A DNA stretch of 64,000 bases. Source: JAMLHH01 sp964653095 (lineage in GTDB: Bacteria > Bacteroidota > Bacteroidia > Chitinophagales > JADIYW01). Position 1 is the first letter of the stretch; each line of letters opens with the position of its first letter. Positions 41,401 to 50,449 of the stretch are shown piece after piece. A program made the translations under genes and the position numbers. The notes beneath the pieces are model-generated. The model had not been told where the DNA came from and searched no databases. It saw only the letters and a program-made list of their open reading frames with translations. The DNA is taken from the NCBI GenBank assembly GCA_964653095.1, contig CAZZEH010000002.1:94449-158448 (forward strand), given 5' to 3'.

Positions 41401-44400
41401 ATGAAGATTCCGATTTATTGGGAATATTTGACACTTATTATAATATTGTTGATACCAAAAACAATATTCTTTTTACTAAGGGAAATAGTTTAATAGCCAC
41501 CTGTCTTGACCCCGGCAAGCTGTACTATATTCAGGTAGATGGAACAGATTATTTCCTTTGCGACTTTCTCAATGGCGGAGATTGTACTATGGGTTATTTT
41601 TCCATGCAGGTAACAGATGCAGGATTGTATGATATGGCTTCCATGAGAGACCAGCCGGCCGGTAATGATGAACCGTGCGGAGCTAAAACTCTGAATGTAC
41701 AACCATATAATAGAACTGAGGCGCAGCTCACCTGGCAAGTAGGAAGTAACTTGTGTGCGTCTGGTTTTAATGATCCACTTCCTTCTACCTGGAATTCTAC
41801 AGATGCTACGGTATGGTATAAATTTACAGCACCGGCTTCCGGTAGAGTAAAAATACGCGCAAAAGAAAACGGAAGAATTAATCGTCGGGACAAGTCCAAT
41901 CCAAATTCACCTAATGCTCAATTGGCAACATCCAATCATGACTATCACGATGGGATAAATTTGCAGCTGGCCCTTTATACCATGGGAAATTGTCTCAACA
42001 AGTCTTCTTTAGTAGAAATAACTTCGAGTTATGACGGAGCCTTAGTAGAAATGAATCCGGCTAATGAAGATGACTTTATCGGTCTGACTGAAATCACAGG
42101 GCGAGATGAATATATGGTTGCCCGATGTCTGATTCCGGGCAAGGAATACTATATTATGGTGGATGGGGAAAATGACCCTACAATTGGCTACACTTCTACA
42201 ATCCAGGAAATTTTGCCCAATAGTATCAAATATGTGACTGGGGACTTTAAGATATCAGTCCAAGATGATTCTCCAATAGAAGTCAGTATGAATGATAATG
42301 TGTGTGATGCCTTTGAGATAACCGGAGTCAATACACTGGGTGTAAACTCTACAAAAACGACTGGTATTTTCAATAATGACTGTGCGACAATTGAACCGCA
42401 CATAGAAGGCCATGGGAAAATAGCTGAGAAAATAAAAGGAAAATTTTGGGGAATTGTCAACACTAGTCCGGCCACGGCAAATCATACCCTATGGTTCAAA
42501 TTCAGAGCACCTTCATCAGGGAAAGTCAATATAAAAGCGATTAATGATAACCGAGATAAGATGGATATTGCTATGGCTCTGTATGATTTTCCGGGAGAGA
42601 ACTGCAATCTTGCGGCAGATGGTTTCATGATAGAAGGAAATTATGATCCGGGTGTTTTACGAGGTGATGCCGAGATGGACGTGGAGTGCTTAATCCCTGG
42701 CAGATATTACTATTTGCAGGTATTCGGAGAGAGCAATAATGTGCTTTGTACGCTCGGCGGATCAAACTGTGAAAGGGGGCTGTTTCATTTGGAAATTAAA
42801 CACCTGCCGTTTCAGGCGCGCTCGGATATCCCGCCTCAGAAAAATGATAATGTTTGCGATGCTACACTGCTGGGGAATTTGAATCCGGGGGGCGTATTGA
42901 ATAAGCCGAGCCAAAATAACCGTTGTTCTACGGAAGAAATTAATGAACCCGGCGGATATGGATTTAATTTCAGTTTCTTTGATGATCAGCTTAGAGGAGT
43001 GTGGTACGGATTTAAAACTGGTGCCGGCTCTAATCATCCCGGACAAATAACCATTGAGGTCACAAATCCAAGTCACGCCTGTTTAAATCTTCATGTGGAG
43101 CTATTTGAGTATAAAGGAGCATTTGACAAAACAACTTGTGAATCTCAAACCAATCTAAACACACAGTTCAACAAGCTGTTGAAGGTGGGAAAGGGCTCTG
43201 CCTTCTTAACGAGAAGTGAAAAGTTAGTACTGGATTGCCCAAAACCCAATACAGAATATTTTATTCGGGTAACCGGTACAGCTTCTGCCACTTGCTTCGG
43301 ATTCGGCGATACGCAGGGCGATTTTGATCTGAAAGTAAGTATGAGTGGAGTATCCATTTCTTCACCAGAAAATGACGATATCTGCGACGCTACTCAGGGA
43401 GGAAACAAGGGGAATTTGGGAACACTTCCATCCGGTGGAACAAAATCAGTGTCTAATCACAATAATATTTGTGCTACTCAGGAATTGGGCGAACCCAATA
43501 CGACTCAAAGTGCCGTACAAAGCGAACCGGAATATGATGAAACGACTTGGTATAAATTCAGAACATCTGCCAATCCGGGGAAAATTACCATTCGCCTGAA
43601 AACGATTGCACCTATTGATGGTTCTGCTACAGTTCCAAGCTTTACAGTATATAAAGGCAGTTCTGCCAATTACAGCCCATGCGGAAATGCAGGTTTTAGC
43701 GGGTTAATAGATTTAGGGGGAGATTGGAGTTCGAATACTAGTCTGGGTAGCTTTACTATCCGAGACGGAGTATTGGTCTTGCCATGTCCTTCTCCAAATT
43801 GGAATTACTTTATACAAGTAGATGGGTATGATTTTGCCCTTTTGGGTGTGACAATACCGGGATATACTTCTCAGTTTGTATATGATTTAATTGTAACGGA
43901 TGACGGAAGTGAAAATATTTATCCTGAAAATGATAACATAGCGGATGCAATACCGGTAGATGACGTGCCGCCACTGAATGGTCAATTGGCCTCTGGCGGA
44001 ACATTGACTATAGCCGGTCATAACCTTTGTGCAACTGTAGAATCGGGCGAACCAAATGTGGATAGTGACGTGTCGGATCATCAGAAAAGTGCCGAAGATG
44101 AGACTGTTTGGTATTATTTTATTACTCCTGCAAATCCCGGAGTCACTAAGATTACGGTAAAAAAAGATCCCGCATATCCGGAGCCTTTGAGTCCTAACTT
44201 TACTTTGTATTATAACAATGGTACTGCGCCCACTTATGCCCGAATTACAGAAGCACCCTCTTCAAAATTAGTACAAGAAGGGAACAGTGGAAATAATACT
44301 GGTTTGGGTGCTACGGCTACTGCAAATTACACATGCCTGTTGCCAAACACCAAATATTACATTCAGGTGGACGGATACGACAATGTACCGACTAGAACAG

Positions 44401-47400
44401 ACCAAGGCCACTTTATAGTGACAGTTGAAGATGATGGAACCGGTACAGACGTTCCGGCTAACCAGTATTATGATTTAATATGCAGAGCGCAAAATATTAC
44501 TAATGATATTGTGAATAACGGCGGTGTGACCCTACTCAGAACAAATAAATGTTCCTGGGAGGAAATAGATGAACCTAATACGTCACAGGGAATTGAGGTA
44601 ACCAAAACCGGTATTGATGCTTATGATAATACTGTGTGGTTTAAATTTCAGCCAAAAATTGACGGAGAATTTACTTTTGATATTACTACTAAAGCCGGTG
44701 CGATTAATTACCATAGGTTTACGCTGTACAATGCTCCTTCCGGTTCATTCAATTGTGCCAATCCAAATTGGAATAATTTGACCCGGATGAGTATGTTTAA
44801 TGTAAACAGCAATGTAAACAACAATACATTTGGCTGTCTGTTGAAAGACCAGTGGTACTATATTCAGGTGAAAGGAAGGGCAGGTGATTTTGATTTGAAA
44901 ATAACCCATAGTGCCAAGTCCGCATTGGATCACGATATGGTCTGTCAAGCATGGGACTTTGGCACAGTCGAAAATACAACTGCCAGCGTAGGTAATCAGA
45001 ATAACAGTTGTGCAACCCAAGAGTTAGGCGAACCGGGTATTAATGGGAATTACAATGATATTAACTCATCAAATTATGACAGGACACTTTGGTATAAATT
45101 CCGAACACCTGCTCAGATTGGTGATTGGGAAATCTCGGTCACTAATCAATCTCCTTTTAATGATCGAATTAGTGCCACCTTTACTCTTTATGAAGCGACC
45201 AAAGCTAATATTTGCTCTGGAGCCAATCCAGTTTGGACAAATCTGAATAAGAAAGACCAGCCGGGACTCCCGATAAATTTGACAGGAGATAACTCATTAG
45301 AAATTGAATGCTACAAGCTGAAACCCAATACTTGGTATTTTATTCAGGTTCATGGCAATGATGCCTGGCCGTTTGGAGATGTGGGTACTAATTTTCAGGT
45401 TTCTGTCAAGCACACTCCGAAATTAGCAGGCGGTAACGATAATGTTTGTAGCCCTGAGATACTAAGCTTCGGAGATGATCCTTATGCCGATAATAACTAT
45501 TGTGCTACTTCGCAATACGGAGAAATAGATATAGACCCCTGGCCAGAGCAGGATCCGTTTAGAGACGGCAGAAACTATGACGAAACAATGTGGTACCGTT
45601 TTAGAGCACCCGCTCAGGGATATGTGAACATTATTGCCACAAGCAACAACCTCCATATGGAGATGGACTTGTACGAGATTTCAAATGGGAGTACGATATG
45701 TGCAGGAGGTCAGCCTCAATGGAATAAGTTATTGAAGATTGGTAGTGAAAAGTCCTCTTTATTAAACCGGAATATCAGTTTAAAAAGTGATTGCCTTCTT
45801 CCAGGAAAATGGTATCTTATCCGAATTGACGGGAGGGATGGGATAACTTTTGACGATAGGGGAGATTATACTATTCAGGTAATTAACGAATATGAAGCCC
45901 AGCCCGTAGTATGTAACCCTGTACCTAATGATGATCCATGTAATTTACCTTCTGCATACGATTTATCTGATTATGTCTTAGAAAATCCTTGCCCGACTAA
46001 TAGTATGAATTATATTGGAAGTTATGTCATATCCACAAGTACAAACCCGAGAATTGATTGTGCAACACGATCTCCGTTTGGGTCTCCTTGCGGGGGAATG
46101 AATAATTGCAGCGACTATTGGTATAAATTTACGGTACCTATGGATTCAGAAGGTGGTGTTAGGATACAGGGTAATGATGAGTACGGAGCTTCCAACGGAA
46201 ACAACTCCACTCAGGTCGTTGCTGCGTACAGAGGCGATCCGTGTACGGGGCAATTACAATATTTGGGATGTGACTACGGTGGCAGTAGCATACTGGATAA
46301 AGATGTAGAATTTGATATTGCAGCTATACCGGGAGAGACTATATATATACAAGTGTTTAATGATGATGCTCCATCTAACCCTAATTACTCTACGTTTGGA
46401 CTTTGTCTGTCAACTCGCTGTGAACCTAAAACAGATTGTGGAGTAACAGAATTGACTTATGAAGTGCCACAATGTTGGAATTTAGATGATAAAAATACTC
46501 CCGGGAATAACGGTTTGTACGGGAAATGTCTGCCGGGAAGCGTGAAATCCGAAAACTATTTTACATTCAAGACAGAGTGCGGTGCCACTTCTGACGGAGA
46601 ACCCGATACGGTAACTATTGTATTTAGTATTACAGATGTATCTTCTAATACAGCGTTGGCCATATATGAGGATGCTACTCCGTGCGACGGTTTGGAGGAA
46701 TCAACTGTGATTAACTGCGTACCATTTGGTAACTGTGTGGGCTGTAGCCCGATTACAACTTTCTCTCAAACGTATCGATTGGAAGAATGCAAATCTTATG
46801 TCATCCAGGTTGTTGGTGAGAAGGACGGCGACGATGGTAGCAGTGGGCAGATATACGTGTTTAAGTCAAGTAATCAACCGCCTGTCCTGCCGGTGGAGTT
46901 AGTGTCGTTTACAGGATATTATGACGGAACAAATAATATTCTTAACTGGAATACGGCATCAGAGGAAAATACAGATCAGTTTATTATTGAAAAATCTCCG
47001 GATGGAGAACATTTTTCGGCTATCGGAATTGTGGGAGCTGCCGGAAATTCGGGAGAAATACAGAAATACAGTTTTGTAGATGAAGATGCCCGGATAGGCA
47101 ACAACTATTACAGGTTGAGAATTGTAGATTTTGACGGGAAATATGAGTTTAGTAATGTGATAAATATAGAAGTTGACGGTACAGTTAAAAAGACAGAACA
47201 GAATACCTCAGTTCTTTCCATTTATCCCAACCCGACTGATAATAAGACTAAGGTAGAGATGTATGTAAGTGAAAAACATGCTGACTTTGAAGTTAAAGTG
47301 GTGAATATCCTTGGACAAATTCTGCATTCTGAAATGATATCATTTTCCAGAGGCAATGTTTCGTTTGAAATTGATGCCTCGAAGTATGCTCAGGGAGAAT

Positions 47401-47465
47401 ATATCATTTCAATCACCAATAAGAATTCATACGAGTCTTGGAATACGAAGTTTATAAAACAATAA
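38469..47465 (+). CDS. giant multi-repeat secreted protein with T9SS type A sorting domain
   Basis: 2,998 residues, about 320 kDa. A signal peptide (ending STLFGQ, about residue 35) is followed by a Cys-containing N-terminal region and an array of about 14 PPC-like modules plus a possible 15th, each 145-225 residues. Each module reads roughly: ND-x-x-CDA start, CAT-x-E-x-GEPN, T-[VL]-WYKF, LxxY, then C-x-x-P-x-x-x-YYIQVDG. The WYKF-type Trp lies near residues 219, 365, 533, 729, 908, 1116, 1342, 1512, 1694, 1881, 2057, 2208, 2375 and 2551. The end has ELVSFTGYYDG to NYYRLRIVDFDGK (about 2805-2895) and the sorting domain LSIYPNPT to KFIKQ (2915-2998). No catalytic domain is seen; an adhesin or surface-layer role is inferred. 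ATG 38469 overlaps the preceding stop; ATG 38487 would give a more usual signal peptide. Confidence 0.92.
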   Translation: MIFYLNMNQPYLKKILTLSFLICSLLSASTLFGQVTVRYNGTATGLTTTCTDGCVWPFCPNDPERSFELEIKRVTGGNQADGGGATTAADNCSNTPNTSFSTKNAGITLYCSGAVIHIRGKAGESDAIIGCGGMECETPWSGWTNFTVLNTTSQNWGPVYVSGNGSTGNLSSTISFTGNFRANARDGNKNFSCATAWALPANGSGTPIDGHTTNCGDAWYKYTLTDNNLQYIEFEPTAPLSSLNTSEISEVRYNNCTGCQMGGEASFIGNKYRVDNPKPGDYFIRVHVFKTDLIGAFDLSFKLEVRKGSTVAVPSNDNLCDAIELSGNYNYNSGDLSASSNTKNASSEDYCGMNEPESDNEKTVWYKFTTGDLPPTVLTIDPKAGSSTQYGRAVLYKQNSVPNCNAYPTPNFFNALSKVGESTAGVSFKVRCLDPNKTYYLQLFTRQLLPLPSTKDAGPVSVTIENSGTTKGPDFICLPASSAIPGKDGYLGKLDSYDNTNLIAEKQTTSCATVSTGNGEPVNSSRSLKQTVWYRFDTPHADYSDSTLMHLYDISAIRLSSTSLLTNPRIFLYEETQNTNRACGDSNGDYANLKFIESSEEFYQEIGSFVPQDATLKDLCLKPNTKYFVRVDQAGLISVLGIDVFVDFDLVIKKSAFRPGNDICEATEMPGNIFTGRNKITTQNHARLTGAPFFGLPHSNKCASSDPGEPNVKPGAPGGVGDKYTASVWYKFTTDGAPSEWIEWDFSSKLLRGDRGDVCLLGEHFGANIFIYKSKNNTCSYPTLQIQSEYDKAWEVPPASSTPSVNRQRCPEPNTTYYVQVQDADFFSTDFSTCYEGVYDLTITTAGTTVNPPENDEPCGAIPLGTVPVSGSLDKDIRNNNKVFDNFCATPSKGFIPDPDHELKHDVWFAFVPPPSGSVMITAQSAPSGIPSNADKNIDLQIAIWEPIMGEHLQQPNCADPRYLWTPIVSRNHGLLDYEDSDLLGIFDTYYNIVDTKNNILFTKGNSLIATCLDPGKLYYIQVDGTDYFLCDFLNGGDCTMGYFSMQVTDAGLYDMASMRDQPAGNDEPCGAKTLNVQPYNRTEAQLTWQVGSNLCASGFNDPLPSTWNSTDATVWYKFTAPASGRVKIRAKENGRINRRDKSNPNSPNAQLATSNHDYHDGINLQLALYTMGNCLNKSSLVEITSSYDGALVEMNPANEDDFIGLTEITGRDEYMVARCLIPGKEYYIMVDGENDPTIGYTSTIQEILPNSIKYVTGDFKISVQDDSPIEVSMNDNVCDAFEITGVNTLGVNSTKTTGIFNNDCATIEPHIEGHGKIAEKIKGKFWGIVNTSPATANHTLWFKFRAPSSGKVNIKAINDNRDKMDIAMALYDFPGENCNLAADGFMIEGNYDPGVLRGDAEMDVECLIPGRYYYLQVFGESNNVLCTLGGSNCERGLFHLEIKHLPFQARSDIPPQKNDNVCDATLLGNLNPGGVLNKPSQNNRCSTEEINEPGGYGFNFSFFDDQLRGVWYGFKTGAGSNHPGQITIEVTNPSHACLNLHVELFEYKGAFDKTTCESQTNLNTQFNKLLKVGKGSAFLTRSEKLVLDCPKPNTEYFIRVTGTASATCFGFGDTQGDFDLKVSMSGVSISSPENDDICDATQGGNKGNLGTLPSGGTKSVSNHNNICATQELGEPNTTQSAVQSEPEYDETTWYKFRTSANPGKITIRLKTIAPIDGSATVPSFTVYKGSSANYSPCGNAGFSGLIDLGGDWSSNTSLGSFTIRDGVLVLPCPSPNWNYFIQVDGYDFALLGVTIPGYTSQFVYDLIVTDDGSENIYPENDNIADAIPVDDVPPLNGQLASGGTLTIAGHNLCATVESGEPNVDSDVSDHQKSAEDETVWYYFITPANPGVTKITVKKDPAYPEPLSPNFTLYYNNGTAPTYARITEAPSSKLVQEGNSGNNTGLGATATANYTCLLPNTKYYIQVDGYDNVPTRTDQGHFIVTVEDDGTGTDVPANQYYDLICRAQNITNDIVNNGGVTLLRTNKCSWEEIDEPNTSQGIEVTKTGIDAYDNTVWFKFQPKIDGEFTFDITTKAGAINYHRFTLYNAPSGSFNCANPNWNNLTRMSMFNVNSNVNNNTFGCLLKDQWYYIQVKGRAGDFDLKITHSAKSALDHDMVCQAWDFGTVENTTASVGNQNNSCATQELGEPGINGNYNDINSSNYDRTLWYKFRTPAQIGDWEISVTNQSPFNDRISATFTLYEATKANICSGANPVWTNLNKKDQPGLPINLTGDNSLEIECYKLKPNTWYFIQVHGNDAWPFGDVGTNFQVSVKHTPKLAGGNDNVCSPEILSFGDDPYADNNYCATSQYGEIDIDPWPEQDPFRDGRNYDETMWYRFRAPAQGYVNIIATSNNLHMEMDLYEISNGSTICAGGQPQWNKLLKIGSEKSSLLNRNISLKSDCLLPGKWYLIRIDGRDGITFDDRGDYTIQVINEYEAQPVVCNPVPNDDPCNLPSAYDLSDYVLENPCPTNSMNYIGSYVISTSTNPRIDCATRSPFGSPCGGMNNCSDYWYKFTVPMDSEGGVRIQGNDEYGASNGNNSTQVVAAYRGDPCTGQLQYLGCDYGGSSILDKDVEFDIAAIPGETIYIQVFNDDAPSNPNYSTFGLCLSTRCEPKTDCGVTELTYEVPQCWNLDDKNTPGNNGLYGKCLPGSVKSENYFTFKTECGATSDGEPDTVTIVFSITDVSSNTALAIYEDATPCDGLEESTVINCVPFGNCVGCSPITTFSQTYRLEECKSYVIQVVGEKDGDDGSSGQIYVFKSSNQPPVLPVELVSFTGYYDGTNNILNWNTASEENTDQFIIEKSPDGEHFSAIGIVGAAGNSGEIQKYSFVDEDARIGNNYYRLRIVDFDGKYEFSNVINIEVDGTVKKTEQNTSVLSIYPNPTDNKTKVEMYVSEKHADFEVKVVNILGQILHSEMISFSRGNVSFEIDASKYAQGEYIISITNKNSYESWNTKFIKQ
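39060..46130 (+). repeat. tandem protein-coding PPC-like repeats in the giant gene
   Basis: The DNA from about 39,060 to 46,130 encodes 14 diverged copies of one module, recognised by a Trp-Tyr/Phe-x-Phe/Tyr codon block at 39123, 39561, 40065, 40653, 41190, 41814, 42492, 43002, 43548, 44109, 44637, 45090, 45591 and 46119. Copies are diverged at the DNA level, so this is an old duplication rather than a recent unstable repeat. Confidence 0.8.
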
Positions 47466-47561
47466 GTTTGAAGAACACTATAGATTTAGGACTTAATCCT
47501 TTAGGGAGTAGGAGTGAGGTTGACCTCAAAATATAATGGGAGATTCTGAGATACCTGAGAA

Positions 47562-48881
47562 CTAAAACGGAAGGTTTATTTTCCCTTTTCCGGACATTGC
47601 AGTCATTTTTTTCATCATTTTCTTCATCTCCTCAAACTGTTTGATGAATTGATTGACATCCTGAATGTCGCTGCCCGAACCGTTTGCAATTCGTCGTCGT
47701 CTTGTACCGTTGAGAATATCCGGATTGGCTCTTTCCTCAGGTGTCATGGAGTAAATCATGGCCTCAATTTTTCGGAAAGCGTTATCGTCAATATCAATAT
47801 CTTTCATGGCTTTGCCCATGCCGGGTATCATACCGAGAAGGTCTTTGATATTACCCATTTTTCTGATTTGGTTGAGCTGCCCCAAGAAGTCGTTAAAATC
47901 AAATTTATTTTTTACAATCTTCTTTTGAAGTCTTGCGGCTTCTTTTTCATCAAAATTTTCCTGAGCTTTTTCTACAAATGAAACGATATCACCCATACCC
48001 AAAATACGCTGGGCCATCCTGTCCGGATAAAAAATATCAAGAGTATCAAGCTTTTCACCCCGGCTGACAAATTTTATGGGTTTGTTGACAGTGTATTTAA
48101 TAGATAGAGCTGCACCACCACGGGTATCCCCGTCTAATTTGGTCAGCACCACTCCGTCAAAATTGATTCGGTCGTTAAATGCTTTGGCGGTATTGACGGC
48201 GTCCTGACCTGTCATAGAGTCCACTACAAACAAAGTTTCCTGAGGCTGAACGGCATCCTTGATTTGAGCGATTTCGTTCATCATTTCCTCATCTATGGCC
48301 AATCGCCCCGCGGTGTCTATGATGACCGCATTGAAGTGGTTAGATTTGGCATAAGCTATCGCATTTTGAGCGATAGATACGGGATTTTTATTTTCAGGTT
48401 CGCTGTAAACTTCTACATTGATTTGTTCTCCCAAAACTTTGAGCTGGTCAATTGCAGCCGGGCGATAGACGTCACAGGCTACCAATAGAGGGCTGCGCTT
48501 GAGTTTATCTTTAAGGTATTTGGCAAGCTTTCCGGAAAAAGTTGTTTTTCCCGAACCCTGAAGGCCTGAAATGAGTACGATTGCCGGGTTGCCTTTTATG
48601 TTGATATTCTCTACGTTGCCGCCCATGAGGGCAGTAAGTTCGTCGGAAACAATTTTAACCATCAACTGAGAAGGATTGACGTTTTGTATCACTTTTTCAC
48701 CGATGGCTTTGTCTTTGATTTTATCGGTAAATTCCTTGGCTATTTTATAGTTTACGTCTGCATCTACTAAGGCTCTTCTGATTTCCTTAATGGTCGTGGC
48801 TATATTAATGTCTGTAATAGAGGCCTGACCTTTGAGGTTTTTGAAAGCCGAGTCTAACCGATCCTGAAGATTTTCAAACAT
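47562..48881 (-). CDS. ffh: signal recognition particle protein Ffh
   Basis: Ffh with 4.5S RNA delivers nascent membrane proteins to FtsY and SecYEG. The 439 residues contain the N domain (1-85), the GTPase G domain with GLQGSGKTTFSGKL (about 106-119), DTAGR (about 189-193) and TKLDGDTRGGA (about 247-257), and the Met-rich M domain (about 300-435) with IPGMGK, LNGTRRRRIANGSGSDIQDVNQFIKQFEEMKKMMKKM that binds RNA and signal peptides. Full length. It is convergent with the giant gene, 96 bases apart, where I see only a weak inverted repeat (TGAGGT-N2-ACCTCA at 47515-47528). Confidence 0.96.
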   Translation of the reverse strand: MFENLQDRLDSAFKNLKGQASITDINIATTIKEIRRALVDADVNYKIAKEFTDKIKDKAIGEKVIQNVNPSQLMVKIVSDELTALMGGNVENINIKGNPAIVLISGLQGSGKTTFSGKLAKYLKDKLKRSPLLVACDVYRPAAIDQLKVLGEQINVEVYSEPENKNPVSIAQNAIAYAKSNHFNAVIIDTAGRLAIDEEMMNEIAQIKDAVQPQETLFVVDSMTGQDAVNTAKAFNDRINFDGVVLTKLDGDTRGGAALSIKYTVNKPIKFVSRGEKLDTLDIFYPDRMAQRILGMGDIVSFVEKAQENFDEKEAARLQKKIVKNKFDFNDFLGQLNQIRKMGNIKDLLGMIPGMGKAMKDIDIDDNAFRKIEAMIYSMTPEERANPDILNGTRRRRIANGSGSDIQDVNQFIKQFEEMKKMMKKMTAMSGKGKINLPF

Positions 48882-48907
48882 ATTTTACTCTTTGATTGTA
48901 TTATAGC

Positions 48908-48944
48908 AAAAATAAAAGAAGCAACCCAAAAAAAGAGTTGCTTC
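48908..48944 (-). terminator. Rho-independent terminator after gap
   Basis: On the minus strand GAAGCAACTC (48944-48935), loop of seven T, GGGTTGCTTC (48927-48918), one G-U pair, then TTTTATTTTT. It separates gap from ffh. Confidence 0.85.
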
Positions 48945-48966
48945 ACGAATAATTTTAAGAATAATG

Positions 48967-50415
48967 TTAGTAGTAGGTGAGTCTTTGCACTTTTGCCACA
49001 TATTTGGCTAATCTCATCACCTGACATGTATATCCAAACTCGTTATCATACCATACATACAGTACTACACTCTTTTTGTTGGGAGAGACAAGTGTAGCAT
49101 TGGAATCCACTATGGATGCATGGGTATTGCCGATACAGTCCGTTGAAACCAATTCTGTAGAGGTGGAGTAATCTATCTGTTCAATTAAATCTCCGTTTGA
49201 AGCGGCGTCTTTTAGAATTTCGTTGATTTCATCCATGCCGCTGGCCACTTCCTTGGAGAGATTAAGATTTAAGATTGCCAAAGAAACATTTGGTGTAGGT
49301 ACGCGAACCGCATTTCCGGTGAATTTATTGGAGAGTTGCGGGAGTACTTTCGAAACTGCTCCTGCTGCACCGGTTTCGGTTATAACCATATTAAGCGGTG
49401 CCGAACGGCCTCTTCTGTATTTTTTGTGAAAGTTATCCAAAAGGTTTTGGTCATTTGTATAGGAATGCACAGACTCAATATGACCGTTTTCGATTCCATA
49501 AATTTTGTCTATCACATCCAGTACCGGAGAAATTCCATTGGTAGTACAGGATGCTGCCGAAAAAATATCTGTGGAGTCCGGGGTAAATTGTTTGTGGTTG
49601 ACACCGTACACAATGTTCGGAATTTTATCTTTGCCCGGTGCCGTCAGCAATACTTTGGATATCCCCTTACTTTTCAGGTGCTGGCTCAGGCCTTCGGTAT
49701 CTCTCCATACTCCTGAGTTGTCGATAAGCAGGGCGTTATTGATTCCATATTGCGTATAATCTACTTCTGCGGGATTGGAAGCGGCTATCATTTTGACCTC
49801 GCGACCATTGATTATAAGTGATTTGTTTTCCAGATCTTCACTAATTACTCCTCTGAACTTTCCGTGTACCGAGTCTTTTCTCAGTAGGGAAGACCTTTTA
49901 ATAATATCTTTGTCAGAATTACTTCTTGTAACAATTGCTCTTAATCTTAATTGCTCACCTTTCCCGATTTGTCCGATTAATAACCTTGCAACTAAACGAC
50001 CAATACGTCCAAAGCCGTATAATACCACATCTCTTGGCTGCAAAACTTTTTTGTCTTTCCCTATGAGGTTAACGAGCTTGTCCTGAAGGAATTCTCTTAT
50101 ATCGGCATAATTGTCTTTTTCTGCTAACCATTCCTTTCCCAACAACCCCACATCTATACGTGACGGCGCTACATCAAGCTCTGATATAGTGCGGCAAATA
50201 TCCAGCGTTATAGTAGTAGTAAGCGGTTGTTGAATAAAATTACGTGCGTATTCATGATGATTCAAAATTTCACTTGCACGTGCATCTACAATATTTCTTC
50301 TGAAAATAATCAGTTCGACAGAATCGTCTAAAAGAAGTTTACCGGCAACATTGATAATTTCAAAAGCCTTTTTTTCTCTTTCCAGCCATTCTTCGGCAGA
50401 GGTGTTTTTGACCAT
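48967..50415 (-). CDS. gap: glyceraldehyde-3-phosphate dehydrogenase, long form
   Basis: GAPDH oxidises glyceraldehyde-3-phosphate to 1,3-bisphosphoglycerate with NAD(P). At 482 residues it is longer than the usual 335: an extra helical N-terminal segment of about 125 residues precedes the Rossmann start VVLYGFGRIGRLVARLL. The catalytic Cys is in AASCTTNGISPVLDVIDK and the C-terminal WYDNEFGYTCQVMRL is normal. This long form is, to my knowledge, found in Bacteroidota and some other groups; its cofactor and direction in the cell are uncertain. It starts 34 bases after the rpoD stop on the same strand, so it may be read from the rpoD promoter. Confidence 0.92.
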   Translation of the reverse strand: MVKNTSAEEWLEREKKAFEIINVAGKLLLDDSVELIIFRRNIVDARASEILNHHEYARNFIQQPLTTTITLDICRTISELDVAPSRIDVGLLGKEWLAEKDNYADIREFLQDKLVNLIGKDKKVLQPRDVVLYGFGRIGRLVARLLIGQIGKGEQLRLRAIVTRSNSDKDIIKRSSLLRKDSVHGKFRGVISEDLENKSLIINGREVKMIAASNPAEVDYTQYGINNALLIDNSGVWRDTEGLSQHLKSKGISKVLLTAPGKDKIPNIVYGVNHKQFTPDSTDIFSAASCTTNGISPVLDVIDKIYGIENGHIESVHSYTNDQNLLDNFHKKYRRGRSAPLNMVITETGAAGAVSKVLPQLSNKFTGNAVRVPTPNVSLAILNLNLSKEVASGMDEINEILKDAASNGDLIEQIDYSTSTELVSTDCIGNTHASIVDSNATLVSPNKKSVVLYVWYDNEFGYTCQVMRLAKYVAKVQRLTYY

Positions 50416-50449
50416 TTTGATGTGATTAAATTTATGGATTTAGATAAAG

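Noticed and set aside
38498..45656. Many open frames of 60-130 codons antisense or out of frame inside the giant gene
   Set aside because: They are shadows of one long, motif-rich coding frame and show no family features of their own.
39060..46130. The repeat array considered as an unstable DNA repeat or CRISPR-like structure
   Set aside because: Copies are diverged in DNA, vary from about 145 to 225 codons and are conserved only as protein modules.
47515..47528. TGAGGT-N2-ACCTCA inverted repeat between the giant gene and ffh
   Set aside because: The loop is too short for a terminator, there is no T run, and it lies between convergent genes where an operator is unlikely.
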